NCBI GenBank assembly: GCA_003313425.1
Contig: NHZP01000003.1
Location: forward strand, 620,001 to 684,000
Source of the DNA: Pseudopyrenochaeta lycopersici
Taxonomy: Eukaryota > Ascomycota > Dothideomycetes > Pleosporales > Pseudopyrenochaetaceae
Length of the DNA stretch: 64,000 nt
Direction of reading: 5' to 3'
Part shown: one piece after another, positions 22,088 through 35,438 of the stretch
Layout of the letters: every line of letters starts with the position of its first letter
How positions within the stretch are numbered: the first letter of the stretch is position 1
Position numbers and translations under genes: made by a program
Notes under the pieces: generated by a model
What the model was told of the DNA's origin: nothing
Database searches by the model: none
What the model saw: only the letters and a program-made list of their open reading frames with translations

Positions 22088-23827
22088 CTACATACTAGCC
22101 TTACCTCGACTCTCAAATGGTAGAATGAGCACTAGTGCCCCTGCAGCAATGAAAAGTGCACCAGAAACGTAGACTGGTGCACTACTCTCGAGGTTCGCGA
22201 ACATGGCGACGATTGGAGCCATAATACCAAATACGCGGTTCGCAGAGGCAGTGATGGCATTTCCTGTGCCACGGTCTTTCGTTGGAAAAAGCTCTGGGGT
22301 GTACGCATAGAGAACTGCATACATAATATTCGACATGAAGTTATACGCGCAGTTCCAGCCTAGGAGGCTATTTGAGTTGAGAGCGGTGGTGGAACCGAAC
22401 AGGAAGACCCCCGTAAGAATTGAGGATGCTGCTAACGTACCTTTGCGCCCTATGCGGGGTGTCTCGACGAGGACACCACCGAGGAGGCACCCAGGAACAC
22501 CAAGAACGGCGATGATGAGGCTGTTGCGGTATGTTAGGTAGGTGCTACCATCGCCGAAGTCAACACCACGGGTTGCTTGAATGAAGGGAAGGAAGGCGTT
22601 GTATAGGGGGAAGCCAAGGCCAATGAATGCCCACACTATAGTCATAATGCCAGTTGAGATAGCAAGCTTCTTGGTGGCAAAGAGGGCTTTGACGTGTGAG
22701 AGATCGAGTTTTTGAAGATTGCGCTTTACGACTGCGGCGGTAGCTGTTTGTTTGTGTGTCGTTGACCCTGGAGGTGCGAGACTGTCACAAGCTTTGAGAT
22801 CCTCGATAGTAAGAGGCGTCGTCTTTCCGTTGCGACGTGCAACTTCATGAACAACTCGAACTGCTTCCTCGTCTCGACCTTTGCCCATGAGAAACTTAGG
22901 GCTTTCATAAATCGTGAAGCAGGCAAATCGCAGGAAGAACATGGCCATTGCGGTGCCCCCCATAACGATCATGAAATACTGAGAAACTCGAGTAAATTTA
23001 AATTCAAGTGTAGGTTCGTATGAAGTACTTACGCGCCATCCCATGTTTTCTCTCTTCGTGCAGTTTGTATTTGTCTGTTGGCATGTCCTGTTTCCGAGCA
23101 ATGGCCATGCAATAAGTGTTGCATAAACCTGCGCAAGTGCCCAGTCAATCGATAGAATCGTCAATAGATACTGATGGGTTCCTGGAAGGAATTCCAGGAA
23201 AATTGCGGAGTCGACGGGTAAGTTCCCACCAACACCGATGGACCACAACGCAGCGAAAGTGCCGATAGCAGCAAAGTTCGGGCTGCCTGCTGCAATCATA
23301 CCGAAGACAGCAGTGATGCCAATCGTAAGGTTAAATGCCCATCGTCGGCCGAAAATATCGCAGCCAAAGCCCCAGAACACGGCGCCAAAAAGGAGACCAA
23401 TATTTTGAGCGAGAGTGAGGAATGGACCACGTTCGGGCTTGAACTCATTCTTTACGGGTGTAAAAATGAGCGATGTAACGATTGGCCAGAGGTTGTCTAT
23501 GGGAAAGGAGATACAAAGTGAGTGCATGTCTGACACGCAGTTCAAGCATCAAACACTTACCCATTGCCCATCCAAAACCAATGACGATAAAGAGCTGCTG
23601 AATAAGTTTGAAAATTCGAGATGAGAAGGGACTAGGACGGTACTAACTTGCCATTGATACTTGCCCATACCTATGTCCTGGATTGCCTTGTTCAAAATCT
23701 TCGCCTTAGCCTCGTAGACGGGATCGAGTGAGCCGTCCTCGAGTACACTTATAGGCGCTTCGTGGATCGAGGGAACTTGCTGCGCCGCATGCTTCTCTTC
23801 GGTCTTCTTCGTTTGATAATCGGCCAT
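22088..23827 (-). CDS. MFS transporter, sugar/organic-acid type
   Basis: Plasma-membrane permease of the major facilitator superfamily, 522 residues from exons complement(22088..22978, 23033..23496, 23561..23594, 23648..23827). The N-terminal cytosolic part ends in GMGKYQWQLFIVIGFGWA, then DNLWPIVTSLI, with GCDIFGRRWAFN as the loop 2-3 motif and LFPTKDRGTGNAITASANR late in the protein; several hydrophobic stretches fit 12 membrane spans with a long central loop (around DLKACDSLAPPG). This sequence type resembles fungal sugar-transporter-like/SV2-like members used for organic and aromatic acids. Substrate is inferred only from the neighbouring gentisate dioxygenase. A 179-bp GT microsatellite begins 40 bp upstream of the ATG. 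Confidence 0.9.
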
Positions 23828-23866
23828 TGTGATTGAGCTCTGATACCGAGCGACCCAGCGTGGTAG

Positions 23867-24848
<982 letters not shown>

Positions 24849-26071
24849 CTACTTCCACAGTTTGCTCAAACTGGTGGCCTTGTCATCATGCTTGTTCAGT
24901 ACCTTGGCGGTTGCAAGGTCAAAGTCCTCCTGCGTGACATGCACTCTTCTCTCCCTCAGGGCATACATGCCAGCCTCTGTGCAGACGCCCTTCAGCTCAG
25001 CACCTGAACAACCGTTCATCTTTTCGGCGATCTTCGTCAGATTGATGCCACGCGTTAAGTTCATGCTTCTGGAGTGAATTCGCAAGATATCTGCACGCGC
25101 TTCGACGGTTGGGGGGGGGAACTCGATCTTTCGGTCGATACGGCCAGGTCGGAGCAGAGCGGGATCTAAAATATCCAGACGATTGGTTGCCATAATAATC
25201 TTGATGTTTTTTGTGGGCTCGAAACCGTCCAGCTGGTTCAGCAACTCCAGCATGGTTCGCTGGACCTCCGAGTCACCGCCTGAGCTTCCTTCAACACGGC
25301 TGGAGCCGATGCTGTCGATTTCGTCCATGAAGATGATGCTGGGCGCGTGTTCTCGCGCCATGATGAATAGCTCTCTGACCATACGGCTACCCTCTCCGAT
25401 GTACTTCTGCACCAGCTCACTTCCCGAAACTCGAATGAACTTGCAGTCGGCGTGATGCGCCACTGCGCGCGCAAGCAGTGTCTTTCCTGTTCCAGGCGGA
25501 CCATATAGCAGGACGCCCTTTGGTTGTGCGATGCCAAGCGATTCGAAGAGTTCGGGGTGTTGTAGACCCAGCTCAATGACTTCTTTGATCTCCTTGATCT
25601 GCTGGTCGAGGCCACCGATCATGTCGTAGGTGCTGTCTGGCACCTTCTCAACCATCATCAGTGATACCAGCGGGTCGACAGACGACGGTAGTAGTTTCTC
25701 CAGCTTGTACGAGTCGCTGAGCAATGTGACACGCTTGCCAGCAGTCAGTTTGCCGATGTCAACGCTGTCGGCGACGTCAACAACTATTGGCATCCTCGTT
25801 AGTGTCGAGCCCACAATCATCGCACGTGAGACGCACCATATTTGCCCTCTGGATGCACCTTTACGAGGACCTTTTTGGTGCCCATGACCTTTACCACCTC
25901 GCCGACGTAGGACCCAGGTTGCTGTAGAAGGCCGAGCTCTTCTCGCAATAACCGCACTCTTGAGTTGTAGTCATTCCGCTGAGCCTCAAGTCGCCGTAGT
26001 TTTGCCTGTCCCTGTATAATTTCGAGTTTCATGGCCTCTATCTTGTTGTGGAAGAAGGTGTCGAGCGCCAT
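24849..26071 (-). CDS. RPT6: 26S proteasome regulatory ATPase Rpt6
   Basis: AAA+ subunit of the 19S base that unfolds and feeds ubiquitinated proteins to the 20S core. Exons complement(24849..25783, 25837..26071) give 389 residues. The N-terminal coiled coil ([19 protein letters not shown]) and OB region ([30 protein letters not shown]) precede the ATPase core: Walker A GPPGTGKT, Walker [10 protein letters not shown], sensor IIMATNR and arginine-finger [13 protein letters not shown]. The protein ends KLWK, as Rpt6 does, rather than in the HbYX tail of Rpt2/3/5. Text is near identical to human PSMC5 over the core. Single-copy essential gene. Confidence 0.97.
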
Positions 26072-26790
26072 GGTTATGGTGGCGCCAGAGGCGGTGGGTG
26101 CAAATGCAGGAGCCGGCTGTGTCTTGGTGGGAAGAGGAAGATGGGCTCGAAGCTGGGTAATCTGGCGACTGGGGACGAGTATGAGGGCGTGGCGATGGCG
26201 TTGAGTGGGTGTTGCCCGCTGGGGTTGACCAGTGTCACTGGAAGCTTCTCGGAAGCTGCGACCGCGGGATCAACGTTTGGCCGGAAGGCGCGCTAGCGTA
26301 TGGAAGGCGCCCCACGGGTCGTTCCTTCCTTGGGTGGGCGAGTTTGTCTTTGTCAACATTCCACAGCGGACTAGTGTGAGTGTGCGTGGGTAGGCATGCT
26401 TTCGGGGCACTCAAGGCGCGAGGAGAGCGTCACAGTAGACCAGGCAGTTTTCCATGTCCCATCCAATGTGCCGTTGGAAACGCGGGATTCGCGTAGCCAT
26501 CATCTGTCTTACTTGACAGAGCCCGGGACATGTCCGGATGGTGCAGGTTGCTTGTGGTGAATCGCTGATCCCGGGCTTGCAACAGGTCATCTGCGTGCGA
26601 CCTTTCTCCCACCTCCACAGAGGGGCACGAGATTGACTGTAATGCATCTCCGTCCCTGTTCCGCCGTAACCGTATGGCGGCTGGGCTTTGACTCGCGCAA
26701 GTAAACATTCGATCAAGCTGTGACCGCGCCCGCAAACCTGGCCAAGCCCCAGATTCCTCCTCTTGCACGACCTCGCCGTGCAGCACCGTC
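26072..26790. promoter_or_regulatory. Divergent promoter, RPT6 / Vnx1-like exchanger
   Basis: 719 bp between opposing start codons. RPT6 genes are commonly driven by an Rpn4-type element in yeasts, but I see no convincing GGTGGCAAA-like box; a GGTGGCG occurs just before the RPT6 ATG near 26077. Nothing else identified. Confidence 0.35.
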
Positions 26791-29700
26791 ATGGACGATC
26801 GCACGCTCGCAGGTGCCAGAGCCAACCCGCCGCCCGACAGCTCGCGGCAGGAGAGCTCCCATGGTGCCGAGACACCCACGCCCACTCCAAGCGCAACAGG
26901 CGCAGAGTCGGCGCGCTGGCGGCCGCCGCAAGCTGCCATGCCACCAACAAGCTATGGTGAGGCCTCGCCAGCATCTTGTCACGGCAAGCACAGCCGGAAG
27001 CTAATGGGCACACAGGCTCCATTACCTCGAGCATTGAGCGCCGACAGCAAAACCCAACCGCACCTGATCAGGGCGCAGCCAAGCCGAAGAAGCCCTCGAT
27101 GAGCCGCCGCACCACCTCGTCCAAGTTCCCACACAAGGGGCAGGAGTTCAGTGTCGACGATGCCGAAGAAGAAGTCCAGCTCGACCAAGTCGAGCTCGAC
27201 AAGCGGCTCAAGCAGCGCCAGGCCCATCCATTGCGACGCAAGCCTTCGACCGTCCGCCGCAAGACTGGCGCCCAACCAGCCACGCTTACCACGATAGAGT
27301 CTACCGACGACGACGAAGTCGAGCAGGACATTGTAGAAACCCCGACTGACGCAGATGCACAACCCGGCTCGTCGGGAGAAGAGACGATCCGGGCAGAGGA
27401 GGAAGACAGCGCAACGCCAGACGACGACGACGACGACGACGACGAGGGCGAGCTGAGCGACGCAGAGAGCTTCACACTGCGGGACCGCCAGGATGCCATC
27501 AACGTAACCCATCCATTCGGTATCAGGATCTGGAAGCCTGCCCTGTACAAGAAGGGCCGATCAGTCCAGCGTAACGCAGAAGCTGACATCCACTCGTCGC
27601 CAGGCCTCTATGTCAGCAGATGGCTGGTGCTCTTCAACATCGCATGGACATTGATATTCGGCTGGTGGCTGGCACTTGTCGCCGCTGCTGGAGGTCTGCT
27701 CTGCGCTCTGCTAGGCTTCGACGATAGTTGCGTCGAGTACTCGCACCTACTCTTCCATCTCGCCGTCTATGTCTTCTACCCGTTCGGCAAGTACGTAAAG
27801 CTCATGCAGGACGAGGCGTACGTAGAAGAAGACGAGGGTGAAGGCCGCAGCATTAGCGAGTACGAGCAGTGGCAGAGCGGCGACATCGAAGAAGGTCGTC
27901 TTTTCTTTGGCCCTACCACTGGGCAAAACTCCATCGTTGGCCGGCGGCGCAACAGCATTGACTCTACTGGCGGCGAGACAACCAGCCTGCTGGGAAGAGA
28001 CGGTCGGGCGAACATTGTACACGCTGATTCAGCGCGAACGAAGAGGAGGCTGTTCGGCCGTGGGAAGTGGAATCTTGGTCGAGTCATCTTCTTCCTTTTC
28101 TTCTATGGCATCTTCACTCCCGCCCTGTTCCTTGTTTCAGGACTGTGCTGGTTCCTCGTCTTCACAATTCCCATGGGCAAGGTCACACTATTGCTCTTCG
28201 ACCATCTTCGACGTCATCCACTAGCGCTGTCCTTCCATTCTGACAATGGCAATGTCCGACGTGCCGGTGAATCCTCCTCCATCCTACTGTGCACCTACCG
28301 TGCCGTTGGCATCAAGTACTGGAAGTACACTATCGATGGCACAAATATATTTCTTATCAACCTCCTTGGTCTTGTGGCCTTCACCATATTCGACTACTTT
28401 GTTTTGGACGAGGCCATGGGCCTCAAGATTTGGCTGACCGACCAGTTCCTTCTCTTCGTCCTGGCATTGTTGTCTATCATTCCTTTGGCGTACTTCATCG
28501 GTCAAGCAGTTGCTTCTATCTCTGCCCAATCATCCATGGGCGTTGGTGCCACAATCAACGCCTTCTTCTCCACGGTAGTCGAGGTCTTTTTGTACTGCGT
28601 GGCACTCAAGCAAGGCAAGGCACAGCTTGTTGAAGGCAGCATCATCGGCAGTATCTTCGCCGGTGTCCTCTTCCTGCCAGGGCTATCCATGTGCTTTGGT
28701 GCCCTAAAACGTAAAACCCAGCGCTTCAACGTGAGGTCTGCGGGTGTGACTTCTACGATGCTGCTTTTTGCCGTTATTGGCGCATTCGGACCAACACTAT
28801 TCTACCAGATCTACGGAAGTGTAAGCACGCTTCCCCTTTACGCTGGCATTGCTAACCGTACTCAGCATGAACTCAATTGCCACCAATGCATTCGCCACCA
28901 CAATGTCGACGAAGAAAGGGACTGTCGCCGGTGCTACTACTCACAAACGCCAGCGCTGAATGATCGCTTCTACAACGAAGCTGTAAAACCGTATACCTGG
29001 TTCGCGGCTGCTATGCTTTTCTTCTCCTACATCATCGGCCTGCTTTTTACTTTACGAACGCACGCCGCGACCATCTGGACCGAACCGGACGAGAAGGAAA
29101 AGAAGATTCTGGAGATGAGTGCGAGTAGTCTCAGCAACAGCGGGCACTTTGAATTTCCACATTCGTCCTTTGTTAGGCAAGCAACAGGGCAGTCGATCTC
29201 CCGTGCGCAAATACGGGATAGTCAGCTGTATAAACGTATCGTCGGCCAAACTCTACAAGAAGTTGGTCTTGGCGCAGATGAATCGCAGTCAGAGAATAGG
29301 CGGCCTGCGTCGAAATCAGACGGAAACACTCCTCATCTTGTGCCGCCCAAGGATAGCGATACGCGGTCACACCATTCGTTCCATGTTGAGGGCCTCACAG
29401 ACGATGCTGCCCAGTCTCTAGCACGGCAGATTACAGAGATTGCAGCAACTACGACTGCTCTAGCCACGCGGGATGTAACAAGAGCACCCCGTAAGGCCGC
29501 ACACATGGCCCATACACCGAGCAAATCACACGCCGAGCGTCCAGCTAACGTACGAACCACGACCGAGGCTCCAGACGAACACGATGCTGCTCCTAGTGGA
29601 CACGACGCGCCCAATTGGAGCCGACAAAAGAGTGCTGCGATCCTACTAACAGCTACGCTTGCATATGCTATCATCGCGGAAATCCTGGTCAATACTGTGG

Positions 29701-30230
29701 ACGCGGTTCTAGAGGGCTCGGACATTGATGAGAAATTCCTTGGCATCACGCTGTTTGCACTGGTTCCTAACACGACTGAGTTCTTGAATGCCATCTCCTT
29801 CGCCATGAACGGCAATATCGCACTGTCTATGGAAATTGGATCCGCATATGCACTGCAAGTCTGTCTTCTTCAAATCCCGGCCTTGGTCTTTTACAGCGCG
29901 GTCCATGCTTCGTACATTCCCGCGTCAGAAGTCCTTCACCAAACGTTCACCCTCATTTTCCCTCAGTGGGACATGATTACCGTCATATTGTGTGTCTTCC
30001 TCCTCTCGTACATGTACGGCGAAGGAAAGAGCAACTACTTCAAGGGCTCGATCCTTATCTTGTCCTATCTGGTGGTCATTGCTGGTTTCTACCTCTCGGG
30101 CTTCAACGATTACGAAAGGATGGGTGTTGATCCGAACGATACATTGGCTCTAGGCGGTTTAGTTCAGCAGCAAGTGCAGTCTATGACCTTCAAGACCGCT
30201 GGGCGGGGCCGAAGCGGTGCGGCTTATTGA
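26791..30230 (+). CDS. Vnx1-like vacuolar cation/H+ exchanger (CAX family)
   Basis: Large CAX-family antiporter of vacuole/ER membranes, like yeast Vnx1, which exchanges Na+ and K+ for H+. Proposed exons 26791..26956, 27001..28820 and 28866..30230 give 1116 residues. The first intron (44 nt) links an upstream ATG exon to the long frame; otherwise the first ATG is 27099. The second (45 nt, GTAAGC...GCTAAC...CTCAG) is in frame without stops and splicing gives YQIYGSHELNCHQC. The N-terminal 200 residues are hydrophilic with an eight-Asp run. Exchanger repeat 1 has STVVEVFLYCVALKQGKAQLV, with STVVE in place of the canonical GNATE, and repeat 2 has PNTTEFLNAISFAMNGNIALS. Many transmembrane segments are evident. 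Confidence 0.9.
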
Positions 30231-31405
30231 GAGTGACAGCAAATGGGTTTGTACGATGTTAATATAGGTCATGTTTTGGCCGAGGATGGCAACCATCTGT
30301 ATCATTCATTTCACAGGTATTTGATTGGGTTGACACCCTGGGCGCATAGCGTTGGCGTTGAACCATAGTTCTCTTCCATATAATTGTGTTGCATCCAAGG
30401 GTCAGTTCAATGGGTGCTATTGATTGGCATGTCGACTGAAGGTAGCTTGCTTTTTGTAGAATTGTGCATGCGCATCAAAGCAGGCTATCAAACTGTGCAC
30501 ATTACATTCTGTGTTGGGTTCAAAACTCGACAAACGAGTACATGGTGACATGCGCTATACAGCACATTTGGCGCCATGCTTGGGATCGAGATAACTCATT
30601 CAGACTAGATTCGGCACTTGTCGTATCCGATACAGGGCTGCATTGTCAGAAGCAGTTGCTGGCTGTCATGCATATGCAGTGGGATTCCCCGGAAATATTG
30701 CTGGACGCTGACTTGATCGTGAAGAAGGAGTACGGCCTATTGGTGAAGCTCGAAGAGCGAAGCAATGTCTCAGAAGCGGTCCAGTCAACGCTTTCTGCAC
30801 GTTTGAGTGGTGACGACAGGCGTGGAGCAGCCGGAAGCGCCCAGGTCGACACGGATTGTCGCGGAAGACTTCACACGGTTGGTATTTGAAATGGGCGACG
30901 GCATCAGCAGATGGCAGTGCATAAGTTGGGGCAGTGCAGCAGCAAACAAGGGCACGATTCTGGCCAAACCGGGGTTTTAGAGAGTGAGAAGCTCATTCGG
31001 AATCCTGGACTTGAACCCTTGCATGCATCATGGCCCCGGCACGCTTCGGAGTCGGTGGGAGGAGCGACGTAAGAGTGGATCGCCGGCGTCGCATGGGTGG
31101 GAATATCAATCGATATCCTCCCGGCTCGCCGCTTCACTATATTGGAGTTGCGGTCGCTCACTTTCTCCCGGAATTTCTGCGCATTCTTGAAGTCAAGGAT
31201 GCTCGTGCTATAGTGCGCTTCCGTCGTGTCGCTTTGTCGTGCCCTGGTTCCTTGGACGCGACCAGCTGAAAGCCACCATCCCCGCCCTCCGAGCCCATGG
31301 AGAGCCTGGACTCACGTGCTTGTCATCGATAGCAAAAGACGCGCAGACTTGCTGCTACCGTCGTCGTTTCATAGGTTCTCCATACACACGTATTCATTCG
31401 GGAGC
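30231..31405. other. Intergenic, exchanger 3' flank and E3 ligase promoter
   Basis: About 1.2 kb. One open frame of some 140 codons (30464..30889) lacks an ATG start and family resemblance. Nothing else seen. Confidence 0.45.
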
Positions 31406-33204
31406 ATGCTGCTCGGCCGGCTACAAAGGCTGCCGTGGCAGTTGACCTGCCTGGTCTTTGCATCCGCCGCGACCGCCACCATTACATCGTCCAACAGCTC
31501 GACAGCCGGCGGACGATTCCAGGGCACCCTCCCATTGAAGCACGCCGAAGGCGACAGGGCACAAATTGCACAGTTGGTCCCATTGACCCGGGCAGCAGCG
31601 CAGCGCACCGTTCGTTCCACACCTGATGTCCTGCATCCTCTTACTTGAGCTAACAGCACCAGATCGAAGGCAATCTGTACAACACCAACTTCTCCAACGT
31701 CGCCAACATCTCCAACAGCGACATCGCATACATCAGCTGCGATCTGGGCGACTACTCCGGCTTCATTGAGCCCCAACGCATCTTCGAGGACGCTTATCGG
31801 AATGCCAACATATTCGGCGTCATCTTGTACAACACGGCAACCGACTACTGCGACTACGAGCAGAACAACAGCCAGGATATGATGCAAGACTTTCCAGTCT
31901 TGTCCATGACCAACAAACAGGATTCCGCGACGCTGCGGGATGCAATCCAGAATCTGCCCGTGTCCATGAAGTACTTCGTCCAGGTACAGGGTCGTGGGGA
32001 TGATAATAGCAACAACAACAACAATAACAATGGAGCCTTCCAGCAGCAGAACCCACTTGGTCCTTCTCCCTCGACAGCTGTGGCTATGATCATTCTGTAT
32101 AGTATTACAGGCATCATTACTGCACTGTTCGTCGTCATCATTGTTACGGGAGCCATCAGAGCGCATCGCCATCCAGAGCGATACGGGCCACGGAACGTAC
32201 TGGGCCGACCGAGGCAAAGCCGTGCGAGGGGCTTGGGTCGAGCTATTCTGGACACCATTCCAATAGTCAAGTTTGGCGAGAAAGAGGTGGCGAAGCCCAC
32301 CGATGTCGAACTGGGATCCGCAGCAGAGACCAGACAGGCAGATGCAGTAAATTCAGAAACTGTCGCACACATGGGCGAGGCAGCAGTCGAGCCAGAGGTA
32401 AATGACGCACCATCGAAAAGCGTGGCTCAATTGCCCGAGACAACACAAAATACGACAAAGGCTCCTGTAGAAGAACATCAAGAGGGCATTGCCCCAGCCC
32501 AGATTCTTGCTGCAGGCGCGGCGTCGGGTTCCAATCATATATCTCATGCCGAGAGTCTCGGATGTTCCATCTGTACGGAGGATTTTGAAAAAGGTCAAGA
32601 CTTGCGAGTTCTGCCCTGCGATCACAAATTCCATCCCGAATGCGTCGATCCGTGGCTCTTGAATGTGTCCGGCACCTGTCCACTGTGGTAAGCTTTGCCC
32701 CTCTATCCATCACCAAAAGCATCCACTGATGTCAATGTTAGCCGTGTCGACCTCAACCCCGTAACATCGCACGACTCCACCATCTCTCAAACCCCTGACG
32801 ACCTCGCCCCGCCCCTCAACCCTGAAGCCGAAACCTCCCAGCGCCGCCGTAACGCATTCCGCGATATCCTATCCCTGCGCCACCGGCCCAACGCGTCGGC
32901 CGAGGAGCGCATATTCGCTCTTCGACGGCTCAGAGAGCAGCGGAGGAACCAGAGTGGCGATGTAGAGGAAGGTAATTTGAATGCAAGCGCTGAGGATGTT
33001 GCAGCAAACTCGAGGGATAGGAGAAGCAAGAGGATGAGCGTCAGGTTAAGTGATGTGTTCAGTGGGAGGACCAGGAGGGAGAGACTGGATGAGAGCCAAG
33101 GACAGCAGGGAGAGTCTAGTCGGAATGGACAGCAGCAGCGGACTCCAGAAGATGGGCTATCGGCGCCGGAGGCGGGTGCTGGTGCAAACGGAAGGCAAGG
33201 TTAG
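31406..33204 (+). CDS. PA-TM-RING ubiquitin ligase
   Basis: Membrane-bound E3 ligase of the PA-TM-RING group (as RNF13/GRAIL), normally in endolysosomal or Golgi membranes. Exons 31406..31609, 31663..32687 and 32742..33204 give 563 residues. A signal peptide ([24 protein letters not shown]) is followed by a luminal protease-associated-like region ([14 protein letters not shown]..., [15 protein letters not shown]), an Asn run, one membrane span ([20 protein letters not shown]), a cytosolic linker and an RING-H2 finger: [33 protein letters not shown], and CPLC. The last Cys is created by splicing of intron 2. The C-terminus is basic and low complexity. Substrate unknown. Confidence 0.9.
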
Positions 33205-34664
33205 GGCGCCGCAAGATGTACATGCCAGTTTGTAAATGTTGTATGATTGATGTTTGGCGTTTGGGCTTGGCTTTGGTCACAAGTTGCGCTGCATCGCATC
33301 GCTCTTGTGGGTTGTTTGTGGAAGGGGTTCAGCATTGTATGGCGTTGTGGGATACCATGTTGCTTCGATCTGGGTTAAGGGCTTAGGACGGGATATGGTG
33401 TCGTGACGTTTTAGCGTCTAGCTGAAAAGGTGCTGGGAATCGCTTGAAATATAGCAAGGCTGTAAGGTGCCATATATGAGATGTTGAAGTTGAGCTTTTG
33501 ATTGATGACGGTCCTAAACTCTTGGACCTTCCCATTGTCTTTGTGTGAGAAAAGTGGAAAATGGCACAAATTTGTGAATGGAGTTGTGACGAAAAGACGA
33601 CAAATTATGTCGACTTTGTTCGTCCTGAGTGGGTTCTTAGTTGTATTCACTCGTATGCAGCTTACCATATTGTGGTGATAGGAGGTGCTTGCTTGGCAAA
33701 CCCCCCACAAACACCAACTAATTGTCTTCTTTCCTTACGTCTATCTGCCTTCGGCATCAGTTCTTCAGCTACACCGCTCACGACGGCTTGTTTACTTTTC
33801 TTTGAACGCTCAAATTGCGACAACCATGTTAGCTCCTGCCCACCACCCTGATCCCTAGTACGATCAACTCCACTTTCCTGGTTGGTTCAGCCGGATTGCT
33901 GCCAAAAACTGGGGATACCTGTCTTTCGGAAATGATCACGAAGCATAACAATGCCTGCCTCTTCTACTTGATTGAGGGAGCGCAGGGAGGATACTATTAC
34001 TCAAAACGTCTAGCCGTTTGAGACAAGTCTCGGTTCTGGGCATGAGAGCCGATCGGGTGCAGAGAGGTAACATTTTGCTCCCCAGTCGCGACCTTTCCTT
34101 GTGTGTCGGCCTTGGTGGGTACGGTTCTGAGCTGATGCAGAAGCTAATGATTCTGCAGCCCCCTGTAGGCCTCTGAAATACTTCCAGCAAATGTTCTAGA
34201 TGGGCTCGCATGAACTCCCTTTGAGGACGCCGAGAAATTCAAACAAAGATGCCAGGAGACGCATTGCCGCATACTCGGTATCTGGCACCACACTGTTTGA
34301 TGGAACTGTTGTGGATCAGTCAGTGTCTCTGGTGTTCGCTAGTCGAGTCTTTGAGGGACTGAATTCATGTGCATGTACAAGATGGCATTACAAAAAGGGT
34401 AATGTAGACAGTAGGCAGAAATCCCGTTCTCGCAAAACGCCCGATTAAACCCCGTTCAAAAGAAAATGGTAATACCCAGAAAGTCCGCTCAACCAAAGAT
34501 CAAGCGTTTGATATCATCGTAAACCCTCCAAGTCTTGTACCGGTATCGCTGGCGCCTTATGCTATTGAAGTCTTGGGCAGGATGAATGCTGTTCACGAAG
34601 CAGACTCGGCAGCGCCGGAACGAATGAGGCGCGGATGCCTCTCCATTGCTGCGTCGGCAGACGC
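33205..34664. other. Convergent 3' region, E3 ligase / Rab GTPase
   Basis: About 1.46 kb between two stop codons. A 96-codon ATG frame at 33561..33851 has no family resemblance. No RNA, repeat or transposon relic identified. Confidence 0.45.
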
Positions 34665-35438
34665 TTAACAGCACTTGCCGCCCATGCCCGCGTTGCCACC
34701 ATCCGAGGCGCCAACGTCGACCTTTGGCTGGGCCGTCTGATCTGTCCGGGCGGTATCAATCAACCTTGTCTTGATGTCGCTGGCGAGCGAGTAAAAGGCC
34801 TTGTCGACGTTGATGTTGCTCTTTGCGCTGACCTCGAGAAACGGGATGCCGAGCTCGTCTGCGAGGGCCTGGCCTTGTTCTGTGGAGACGGCGCGCTTCT
34901 CTTCCCAGTCGCACTTGTTGCCGATGAGGATCTTGTTGACGCCTTCAGTAGCATGCTGTTCGACGTTGGAGAACCATGTGCGGATGTCTGTTTCTACATT
35001 AGCACTGCATGATGGCATTTGGCTGCTGAAGACATACTGTTGAAGCTCCTCTCGTCCGTGACATCATAGACCAGTAGGATGCCCATGGCTCCCCTGTAGT
35101 AGGCCGTCGTGATGGTCCTGAAGCGCTCCTGGCCGGCCGTGTCCCATATTTGCAGCTTGACGCGCTTGCCGTCGAGCTCAATGGTTCGGATCTTGAAGTC
35201 GATGCCGATGGTTGTGATGAAGGAAGGCGTGAACGAGTCCTCGCTGAAGCGCAGTAAGCAGCACGATTTGCCTACGCCCGAGTCGCCGATGAGGAGCAGT
35301 TTGATCTGTGCGGGGGGGCGTCAGTGAGGCTGGTGGTCATGGGTGGAGGGGAGAAGGTGGCGGAGATGGGGTGGGAGCGCGAGGGGAGGGGCGCCAGTGG
35401 AGACTAACGAGGAAGTCATAGTTCCTGGATCCCGCCAT
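34665..35438 (-). CDS. SEC4: Rab GTPase, Sec4/Rab8 (SrgA) type
   Basis: Small GTPase that directs secretory vesicles to the plasma membrane at the growing tip. Exons complement(34665..34987, 35038..35305, 35409..35438) give 206 residues. It begins [10 protein letters not shown], then [20 protein letters not shown] (P-loop), [14 protein letters not shown] (switch I), [22 protein letters not shown] (switch II), [19 protein letters not shown] (NKxD) and EVSAKSN. It ends GGKCC, a double-Cys geranylgeranylation site. The 10-codon first exon is needed to supply the ATG and the conserved YDFL. Paralogues such as Ypt1 differ in the IRTIELDG and RTWF segments, so the Sec4/Rab8 call is fairly secure. 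Confidence 0.95.

Noticed and set aside
26976..27098. TTG-initiated N-terminus for the Vnx1-like protein
   Set aside because: Fungal nuclear genes rarely start at TTG; an upstream ATG exon joined by a 44-nt intron, or the ATG at 27099, explains the frame better.
30464..30889. 141-codon plus-strand frame after the exchanger gene
   Set aside because: Starts with GTG rather than ATG and has no recognisable domain.
33561..33851. 96-codon ATG frame between the E3 ligase and SEC4
   Set aside because: Has an ATG but no family resemblance, and it lies in a convergent 3' region.
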